From Rudaea sp. (lineage in GTDB: Bacteria; Pseudomonadota; Gammaproteobacteria; Xanthomonadales; Rhodanobacteraceae), in NCBI GenBank assembly GCA_031291055.1, contig JARLJU010000236.1, positions 124,001 to 188,000 of the forward strand: a DNA stretch of 64,000 nt, written 5' to 3'. Both the position numbers and the translations under genes were made by a program. This document shows positions 47,208-53,451 of this stretch, piece after piece; the stretch's first letter is position 1, and every line of letters starts with the position of its first letter. Below the pieces are notes generated by a model, which did not search any database, was not told the origin of the DNA, and saw nothing but the letters and a program-made list of their open reading frames with translations.

Positions 47208-47229
47208 TGGTGCGGAGAAGGGAATCGAA
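47208..47229 (+). other. Putative attachment site, distal copy (attL)
   Basis: This 22-bp segment repeats the last 23 bp of tRNA-Thr (CCA end through the T loop) in the same orientation, with one missing C (GTGCGGAG here, GTGCCGGAG in the tRNA). No tRNA body precedes it, so it is not a tRNA gene. Possible integrase arm sites (AAAGTTAC and ACTTACTC) lie just inside at 47281-47302. Confidence 0.68.
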
Positions 47230-47337
47230 TAGTAGAGATAAGTACTTGTTTACAAAAACTATCTCTTACGTGACTTGCGAAAGTTACGCGCAAACTTACT
47301 CACCAAGTGACCTTCCTACCCCGCTCTATCAAGGCGA

Positions 47338-47769
47338 ATGATACCGGAACACACTCTGCGTCTACAACTTGTTGGCGTGTGGACCTCCGGTTCCAGCCGC
47401 AGCTTCAAGGAAGATTTCACGCCAATCGACGTCGCCAGTGTGCTGGCAAAAGTGATCGAACTACCCGTACAGACCTGGTTCTATAAGAACGATCATCAGG
47501 AAGGCCGGCACATGGGACCGGTGGCGGAAGATTTTGCTGTGCTATTCGGCCTTGGCAGCAATGACAAGTACATCGGGGCCGTGGACGAAAGCGGCGTGGC
47601 ATTCGCCGCAATTCAGGGCTTGAACCAGAAGGTCGAGGCAGAACGAGAACAGAACTCCAAACTTCAGGAAAAAGATGACGCTCTCGCGCGTGAGAACGCA
47701 GTGTTGCGCGGCAAGCTCGACGAGGTACTTTCACGCGTAAGCAAGCTCGAAGCCAAACAGGGACGGTGA
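47338..47769 (+). CDS. Peptidase S74 / intramolecular chaperone domain protein, probably truncated
   Basis: 143 aa. Residues 12-100 match the C-terminal self-cleaving chaperone domain of phage tail spikes and related surface proteins (SSRSFKEDFTPIDVASVLAKV, HMGPVAEDFAVLFGLG, DESGVAFAAIQGLN). A heptad coiled coil ends it (EREQNSKLQEKDDALARENAVLRGKLDEVLSRV). Full-length relatives have a long secreted N-terminal part, absent here; the gene begins 108 bp inside the attL repeat, so it is probably the broken 3' end of a larger gene. Only the start at 47338 is available in frame. Confidence 0.65.
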   Translation: MIPEHTLRLQLVGVWTSGSSRSFKEDFTPIDVASVLAKVIELPVQTWFYKNDHQEGRHMGPVAEDFAVLFGLGSNDKYIGAVDESGVAFAAIQGLNQKVEAEREQNSKLQEKDDALARENAVLRGKLDEVLSRVSKLEAKQGR

Positions 47770-47770
47770 C

Positions 47771-47959
47771 ATGGACGCACGCCTGTCGGTGGCCTCGATC
47801 CTTGTGGCAATTGCCTCTTCGGCTCCATTTTCCGCGTGGGCGACAACTGCTTCAGACCCACCGCGCTTTCAGTTGGTCGGCGAAGGCACCCTGCTACCGG
47901 ATCAGCCCGTGCAGAAAAGTGGCAATGTGCAACTTAAAGCCACGCTGATAGGACCATGA
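47771..47959 (+). CDS. Small exported protein of unknown function
   Basis: 62 aa with a signal peptide (SVASILVAIASSAPFSAWA, cleavage after AWA) and a short mature part (RFQLVGEGTLLPDQPVQKSGNVQLKATL). It begins 1 bp after the S74 gene stop, so they are probably co-transcribed; small exported partners of this sort often follow S74-domain genes in Xanthomonadales. The end may be altered by the rearrangement near 47955, because the last codons read into the reverse-strand gene fragment. Confidence 0.5.
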   Translation: MDARLSVASILVAIASSAPFSAWATTASDPPRFQLVGEGTLLPDQPVQKSGNVQLKATLIGP

Positions 47960-48030
47960 ATGTCCATTTGTTGCGCCGTTGCTTCGGGCGCGAAAAGTGA
48001 CATGCTCACGAGCGCAACGAAGCTGCGCAT
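47902..48030 (-). pseudogene. 5' remnant of a paralogue of the secreted repeat protein
   Basis: On the minus strand, MRSFVALVSMSLFAPEATA then QQMDIHGP resembles the signal peptide and first mature residues of the large repeat protein (APPAGARQIDIQGP). After HGP the similarity stops and the frame runs into the reverse complement of the small exported gene before ending at 47902. I read this as a truncated second copy, joined at a breakpoint near 47955. Confidence 0.45.
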
Positions 48031-48388
48031 CTGCAAGCCGAGGACACCCAAACCAAATTTCACTGAACTCCACTCCTTTGAGAAAACTCCATCGTACACG
48101 GTGAACCTGTTCCTTTCGACGAAGGTAGGTGGCTTCGTACGAGCCCTCGTGAAAACCCGGCATACTTCGGCATCCCCGAACCAAAGCAAGACAGTCTTCT
48201 GAATGAAGTCGCTCGCGGTGGTGGCCTGAACCGCGAAGCATTCCGCAAAGAGTTCGGCGCTGATCCATCCGGCTCAATGGCGTACGCGTGTAGTCAGTGA
48301 CTCGCAGCTTAGCGACCAGACTGCAAACCCCAACCTGTATGAAGGGCGGCAACTATCCTGAAGCAAGGTAGCAACGTCGCCCCACCAC
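48031..48388. other. Gene-poor stretch with a possible coding remnant
   Basis: No complete gene is visible. On the + strand a frame ending with TGA at 48300 reads NPAYFGIPEPKQDSLLNEV then ARGGGLNREAFRKEFGAD, which looks like real protein, but it has no start and no recognisable family. It may be another fragment left by deletions in this end of the island. Confidence 0.3.
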
Positions 48389-50548
48389 TCACTGCTCAAA
48401 GTTGTCAGCAAAAATCTGGTCCATCGTAAACAAGCTGACAATGTTGTCTGCCGGCCGCCCAACGATGAGCACCTGGTGCCCCGGATCGTAGGCGTGGGAC
48501 ATCAACGCGCCACCATTGGCTGCCGTGCCAAGCACGCTGTTCCATGCCTGAATCGTTCCCTTCAGACGAAAGGTGCCGTTCCCCAACGTTATGGCACCGC
48601 GGTTACCGCTCCAAGTGTCGGTGGCTAGGACGTAGTTGCCATCGCTCATTGGAAATGGACCGTAGCGCGACACCTGATCGCCAGCTGCGGTTCCGACCAA
48701 CGAATTGCCGGCTGCCACAGGCCCGGCTATGCCACTCATACCGTTGCCCCAGGTTGCTGCACCCACATGGCTGCTTGCCACGTTGTCGTTCCAATTGGAA
48801 CTGATCACGACGTAGTTCCCGTCGTCCAATGCGCCGTTGCTCAGCCCGGTGGGTGGGCCTAGGCCAACGTTGTCGCCAGCCGTGGTTCCGTATAGCGAGT
48901 TGCTGACAGTCACTGGCCCGGTGATGCCGCTATTGCCGTTACCCCAGGTAGCTGCACCGACATTGCTGTTCGCAATCCCGTTATTCCAATCGGGGCTGAA
49001 AACCACATAGTTGCCGTTAGTTAGGGCGGTAACGGAGTCGCCAACATCGTCACCCGTGGTGGTTCCGACCAAAGAATTGCTCGTCGTCACCGGGCCAGTG
49101 ATACCGGTGCTGCCGTTGCCCCAGGTTGCTGCACCGAAATAATTGTTCCAGGTGTGGCTGGCGATCACATAGTCGCCGTTTCTGAGAGCGACGTTGCCAC
49201 CGTTACCGACATAGTCATTGGCGGTTGTACCGAACAACGAATTGCTGACCGTGACCGGGCCGGCGATACCGGTGCTGCCATTGCCCCAGGTTGCTGCACC
49301 GTAATGATTGCCACTTGCGCCGTTGTTCCAATCCCAGCTGACGACGACGTAGTTACCGTTGCTCAAAGCGATGACACCATCACCTACGTAATCGTCAGCG
49401 GTGGTACCCACCAGCGAATTGCTAGCCGTCACTGGGCCAGTGATGCCGCTACTGCCGTTGCCCCAGGTTGCTGCACCGAAATAGTAGTGCCAGTAGATGC
49501 TGGCGACCACGTAGTTGCCATTGCTCAGGGATGTCACCTCGAGGCCGACTTGGTCGCCAACGGTGGTACCTACCAGCGAATTGCTGGGCGACACGGGTCC
49601 GGTGATGCCGCTGCTGCCGTTGCCCCAGGTTGCCGCACCGAACATGCCGTTCGCCTGTCCATTGTTCCAACTCCCACTGTCCACTACATAGTTGCCGTTG
49701 CTCAGCGCCGTAATCCCGTACTGGCCAATCTGATCACCTGCAGCTGTTCCGACCAAAGAATTGCTCGTCGTCACCGGGCCGGTGATACCGGTGCTGCCGT
49801 TGCCCCAGGTTGCTGCACCGACATTGCTGTTCGCAACGCCATTATTCCAATCACGACTGGCTACCACATAGTTGCCGTTTCTAAGAGCGAATGGAAATCC
49901 AACATGGTCGGCGACGGTAGTCCCGAATAGCGAATTGCTGGGCGACACGGGTCCGGTGATGCCGCTGCTGCCGTTGCCCCAGGTTGCCGCGCCAACATTG
50001 GCGCCAATCACGCCATTGTTCCAATTAGGACTGGCCACCACGAAGTTGCCGTTGCTCAGCGCCATAACGTCATACTGGCCAATTTGATCACCTGCAGTCG
50101 TTCCGATCAGCGAATTGCTGGCCGATACCACACCCGAAAGGCCCGTCGTGCCGTTAACCCAAGTTACCGCACCGGCCGCCGCCGCCCCGATGTTGTTCCA
50201 CGCCGGACTCCTGACCACAAAATTCCCATCACCGATAACGACCACGCCGCCACTTCCTACGTTATCGTTAATGCTGCTGCCGGTCAGAGTGCTGATCAGA
50301 GCCGGAATGGGGCTGTACAGATACACCGCACCCACCTTTGATACCGAGCCGATGCTGGCGTTGGGGTCGGTGACCACGAAATTGCCATTCGGGAGCTCGG
50401 TAACGGACGTACCAAACGCGCCGCTACCGGCTGGGCCTTGAATATCGATCTGGCGAGCGCCAGCGGGCGGCGCGGCAAGCACAGTGCCAACGATCAGCAA
50501 CACCGTCGGACAATGACGAATGAGCGGCCTACGCTTCTTGCGTGACAT
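48389..50548 (-). CDS. Large secreted tandem-repeat protein (nine 'ATWGNGSSGITGP' modules)
   Basis: 719 aa from the ATG at 50548 (GGGAG upstream). A signal peptide (VLLIVGTVLAAPPAGA) precedes nine modules of about 55-65 residues, each with the pattern AATWGNGxSGITGPV-xxxNSLxGTTxxDxVG-xxxLSNGNYVVxSxxWNNG, and a degenerate tenth. Such modules occur in bacterial repeat proteins of unknown function and suggest a beta-propeller or solenoid, possibly in adhesion; this is inference. It ends with IFADNFEQ, a C-terminal motif shared by many exported proteins of this bacterial group. The modules are nearly identical, so recombination could change their number. Confidence 0.8.
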   Translation of the reverse strand: MSRKKRRPLIRHCPTVLLIVGTVLAAPPAGARQIDIQGPAGSGAFGTSVTELPNGNFVVTDPNASIGSVSKVGAVYLYSPIPALISTLTGSSINDNVGSGGVVVIGDGNFVVRSPAWNNIGAAAAGAVTWVNGTTGLSGVVSASNSLIGTTAGDQIGQYDVMALSNGNFVVASPNWNNGVIGANVGAATWGNGSSGITGPVSPSNSLFGTTVADHVGFPFALRNGNYVVASRDWNNGVANSNVGAATWGNGSTGITGPVTTSNSLVGTAAGDQIGQYGITALSNGNYVVDSGSWNNGQANGMFGAATWGNGSSGITGPVSPSNSLVGTTVGDQVGLEVTSLSNGNYVVASIYWHYYFGAATWGNGSSGITGPVTASNSLVGTTADDYVGDGVIALSNGNYVVVSWDWNNGASGNHYGAATWGNGSTGIAGPVTVSNSLFGTTANDYVGNGGNVALRNGDYVIASHTWNNYFGAATWGNGSTGITGPVTTSNSLVGTTTGDDVGDSVTALTNGNYVVFSPDWNNGIANSNVGAATWGNGNSGITGPVTVSNSLYGTTAGDNVGLGPPTGLSNGALDDGNYVVISSNWNDNVASSHVGAATWGNGMSGIAGPVAAGNSLVGTAAGDQVSRYGPFPMSDGNYVLATDTWSGNRGAITLGNGTFRLKGTIQAWNSVLGTAANGGALMSHAYDPGHQVLIVGRPADNIVSLFTMDQIFADNFEQ

Positions 50549-50800
50549 GGTTCGCTCCCTGTCAGTACCGGGAGGAGTGTCCCACAACAGACGAAGACGG
50601 ACAATGACGACGCAACCTCGCCGATATGTCCTTGACGTTTGCCGTGTTGCGACCAAGTTCTCGCTATCGGGGTTGCCAGCCTCTAACAAATATAAACGTA
50701 TACACGCGAAATTCGTGGCCTATATATGCGTGCGCGAACGATGCCAATGCAGGCACCTCCGGCCATACCTAAATCCATTGGCTATTCGTTTCATTTCCGC

Positions 50801-51118
50801 CTAATACGATCGAGAAACTGACTCAGGTATGCAGCGCTGCGCTGGTTCAGTTCGGCATCGCGTAGGCGGTAACGGCCGCGCGCCGCGCTCAGCTTCCTCC
50901 TCCATTGCATGCCATTGAGCCGTCGGAAAACAATCTGCGCTCCGTCCGGCACATGCATGTTGGTGCAGGGCGGCCGACATCGCGAGCTTGCCCGCGTCGT
51001 GGCTGGAGCCAATGTCCTGTGCAAGCTCGACGACCCAGGCAGCATAGGCGCGATCAGCATTCGCCGGAGAGCTCGACGCGAGCACCAGTGCCAATATCGA
51101 AACCGACCCGAACACCAT
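50801..51118 (-). CDS. Small exported protein of unknown function, possibly frameshifted
   Basis: 105 aa with a signal peptide (SVSILALVLASSSPANA) after a GAGG site. Residues DRAYAAWVVELAQDIGSS to EEEAERG look coding. Near that point a second frame becomes more protein-like (RYRLRDAELNQRSAAYLSQF, stop at 50791), so a frameshift may have changed the C-terminus. No family recognised. Confidence 0.42.
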   Translation of the reverse strand: MVFGSVSILALVLASSSPANADRAYAAWVVELAQDIGSSHDAGKLAMSAALHQHACAGRSADCFPTAQWHAMEEEAERGARPLPPTRCRTEPAQRCIPESVSRSY

Positions 51119-51306
51119 CAGCTACCTCGCAACTTGCGATCCGCACGCGACTATAGAATAAATTGATGCTCGGTCGATTATTTCACCGTTGCAGGCACAA
51201 ACGACGTACTGAGCCAGTCCCAGCAACCGTCCTGGTGTAGTTAGGCGATTGCGGTACCATGGTTCGTATTCGTGGCAACCGCCCCTTACCTTAGACGAAC
51301 CCTTGG

Positions 51307-51471
51307 ATGAGTCGTCGAGTCTGGCTATGTTCGTTCGTGGCATTGCTCATCGGCGCCTGCGTCGAAGACAGCGAATCTATCGCATCGCTGCAGACATTTC
51401 CTGATCTGTTACGCTCGCCTGAATCTACGCTTTGTGGTCCTGAGTTGTTCCGGCTTGAGCGCATTTCCTGA
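51307..51471 (+). CDS. Short lipoprotein-like ORF running into the CRISPR array
   Basis: 54 codons starting MSRRVWLCSFVALLIGAC, a lipoprotein signal with lipobox LIGAC. The frame crosses the degenerate first repeat and spacer 1 and stops inside the first perfect repeat. It may be the stump of a lipoprotein gene displaced by the array; there is no clear ribosome-binding site, and chance is possible. Confidence 0.3.
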   Translation: MSRRVWLCSFVALLIGACVEDSESIASLQTFPDLLRSPESTLCGPELFRLERIS

Positions 51472-52086
51472 TCTGTTACGCTCCTGGGTGCCGGCGATTA
51501 GTGCGCTGAGCCAGTTCCGGCTTGAGCGCATTTCCTGATCTGTTACGCTCGGCCCGCTACGACAACAGCCTGCCGCCAGAGTTCCGGCTTGAGCGCATTT
51601 CCTGATCTGTTACGCTCAACAGCATCGCTTGGCCGACGAGATCGTGAGTTCCGGCTTGAGCGCATTTCCTGATCTGTTACGCTCTGCCTGTCCGTAAGGC
51701 GTCGTAATCTCGTAGTTCCGGCTTGAGCGCATTTCCTGATCTGTTACGCTCAATCCCATCGATCAGACGCATCAGCCATGTGTTCCGGCTTGAGCGCATT
51801 TCCTGATCTGTTACGCTCCCATTCCTTTCGTCGTGCTGACATCATGCAGTTCCGGCTTGAGCGCATTTCCTGATCTGTTACGCTCCTCTACTAGCGGCTC
51901 CGCTGGTCTCATTTGGTTCCGGCTTGAGCGCATTTCCTGATCTGTTACGCTCGATCCGCCCGGCCTTCCTCGCACGCCGCCTGTTCCGGCTTGAGCGCAT
52001 TTCCTGATCTGTTACGCTCGCGTCACTACTACGTGCGCAGGCTGCTGTGGTTCCGGCTTGAGCGCATTTCCTGATCTGTTACGCTC
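51380..52086 (+). CRISPR. Type II-C CRISPR array, 10 perfect 37-bp repeats plus 1 degenerate, 10 spacers
   Basis: Repeat, + strand: GTTCCGGCTTGAGCGCATTT followed by CCTGATCTGTTACGCTC. Perfect copies start at 51447, 51514, 51581, 51648, 51715, 51782, 51849, 51916, 51983 and 52050, a strict 67-bp period with every spacer 30 bp. The first copy (51380-51416) keeps only its 3' 22 bp. The + strand is the crRNA strand: the tracrRNA anti-repeat is complementary to it, and a + strand terminator follows the last repeat. The array converges on the 3' end of cas2. Each repeat holds a possible promoter (positions 9-14 and 31-36). Confidence 0.97.
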
Positions 52087-52095
52087 CGCACCAAG

Positions 52096-52131
52096 ACAAG
52101 CCCCTGTTTTTGCAGGGGCTTGTTGCTTTTT
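52096..52131 (+). terminator. Intrinsic terminator of the CRISPR array
   Basis: An 11-bp perfect stem, ACAAGCCCCTG/CAGGGGCTTGT with a 6-nt loop, is followed by TGCTTTTT. It starts 10 bp after the last repeat. The T-run is only on the + strand, so it stops array transcription before cas2, which is transcribed from the other side. Confidence 0.88.
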
Positions 52132-52159
52132 GGGTATGGGGAAAGGGCATCATAGAATC

Positions 52160-52534
52160 TCAAAAAAGCTGGAATTGATCGGGATTCTTTAGCGGTTTTT
52201 GCCGTTTGCGACGCTCGAAACGGATGATTCCGGAGTACTGCTTATCAGTAAAATATAGACAGTACACCTTTCCACCTGAAGGCAGCACGGCCTGCACCCG
52301 TCGAGTCCAGGTGTCGGCCTGTTCGCGCCCTTCGCAAAAACGCAGATAGACTGAAAACTGACAGCGTTCAAAGCCGAAATCCAGCAAATCATGCCGAAAA
52401 TCGTTGGCTGCCTTGCGGTCATCTTCCGTGGTTACCGGCAGATCGAACATGACCAGCATCCACATCAGACGGTAGGCGCAAAGCGGCGGCGCCGCCTGCC
52501 GCTCAGTCCGCCGCCTCGTCGTCGTGCGAGACAT
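52160..52534 (-). CDS. cas2: CRISPR-associated endoribonuclease/integrase subunit Cas2
   Basis: 124 aa from the ATG at 52534, overlapping the cas1 end by 32 bp. The core starts WMLVMFDLPVTTEDDRKAAN, with the catalytic-type Asp in FDLP, and continues FRHDLLDFGFERCQFSVYLRF and KVYCLYFTDKQY. About 25 residues precede the core; such short extensions occur in other II-C Cas2 proteins, but an internal start at 52465 (MWMLVMFDLP) is possible. It forms the spacer integration complex with Cas1. Last gene of the cas operon. Confidence 0.93.
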   Translation of the reverse strand: MSRTTTRRRTERQAAPPLCAYRLMWMLVMFDLPVTTEDDRKAANDFRHDLLDFGFERCQFSVYLRFCEGREQADTWTRRVQAVLPSGGKVYCLYFTDKQYSGIIRFERRKRQKPLKNPDQFQLF

Positions 52535-53450
52535 GAGGTTTTTCCCACAATGAAGCCACGGCGGCTCGGGTGACAGGAGGTAGCTCAAGTCTGTGTTTGG
52601 GGGATTCGTAAATCTGTGCAAGCGAGATGGCCATACGCTGGATCACCAATGACACCGGGCTGGTGCCGCGCTCGGTGAACATGTTGCGTACCGGCAGCAG
52701 TGCCAGTGCACGCTTGGCGCCGCTATCGACTTCGGTGCTGCCGCCTTCGGCTAGCCGCCGGACGCACGCATCCACCAACGGACGGAATGGTTCCATCATG
52801 TCGTCTACCAACCGCATCGGATTGCCTTCATTGGCGTGGTGCAGAGAAATGCCTGGATGCAACCCAGCCGCCATCAATTGACGGGCGACTGTGGCGCGCA
52901 GAACGGTGTATCCGTAATTGAGCAAGCCATTGAGACCGTCGCCTTCATGATCGCGGCGGAAGGTTTGTCCGAATAACAGGCCCCAGTAGAGTCGTGCAGC
53001 TCGACCTTCGACATTGCCGGGATCGCCGCTTCTCACATGACCGGCCAGCCGGCGCAGTGGCGGCTCCGGGCCATCAAACAAACCGATTACCGCAGCCTGC
53101 ATGCCGATCTTCGTTTGCACAACCTGTTTCCACAGACGCTTGCGCAACGGCAGGCTCGCGCCCAGTTGTGCATCCATTCGTGCCGCCTGCCGGTGATGCC
53201 CTTCCACGGGCCACAACAGTCCGACCGGACGATGATGTGCGCCGCAGAGAACGAACGGCGCACCACGCTCGGCCAACGCCACAAGTAAATTGTTGCTGTA
53301 AGCGAGACCATGCGCGTTGCCGATGAGGGCGGCTACATCGTCGATTGGAGTGCGCCCCACTTCTTCGCCCTTGTGGCTGACGACGAGAAACCCGCGATCC
53401 AGCGACAGGTAACGACTATCGCCGGCAATCTCGACGATACGGCCGATCAT
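52503..53450 (-). CDS. cas1: CRISPR-associated integrase Cas1 (type II)
   Basis: 315 aa. The ATG at 53450 lies 1 bp after the cas9 stop; a longer frame upstream is inside cas9. Metal-binding residues are visible in NVEGRAARLYWGLLFG (Glu), GISLHHANEGNPMRLVDDMM (His) and EPFRPLVDACV (Glu/Asp). The type II form of the N-terminus is DSRYLSLDRGFLVV. Cas1 with Cas2 captures and integrates new spacers. No csn2 or cas4 lies beside it, the mark of subtype II-C. Confidence 0.96.
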   Translation of the reverse strand: MIGRIVEIAGDSRYLSLDRGFLVVSHKGEEVGRTPIDDVAALIGNAHGLAYSNNLLVALAERGAPFVLCGAHHRPVGLLWPVEGHHRQAARMDAQLGASLPLRKRLWKQVVQTKIGMQAAVIGLFDGPEPPLRRLAGHVRSGDPGNVEGRAARLYWGLLFGQTFRRDHEGDGLNGLLNYGYTVLRATVARQLMAAGLHPGISLHHANEGNPMRLVDDMMEPFRPLVDACVRRLAEGGSTEVDSGAKRALALLPVRNMFTERGTSPVSLVIQRMAISLAQIYESPKHRLELPPVTRAAVASLWEKPHVSHDDEAAD

Positions 53451-53451
53451 G

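Noticed and set aside
47208..47229. A tRNA gene 3' end at this repeat
   Set aside because: No acceptor 5' strand, D arm or anticodon arm can be built around it; it is better read as an attachment-site copy.
51884..51895. 11-nt match (CCTCTACTAGC) between a spacer start and the tracrRNA 5' flank
   Set aside because: Too short to mean self-targeting or homology; chance is sufficient explanation in a window this size.
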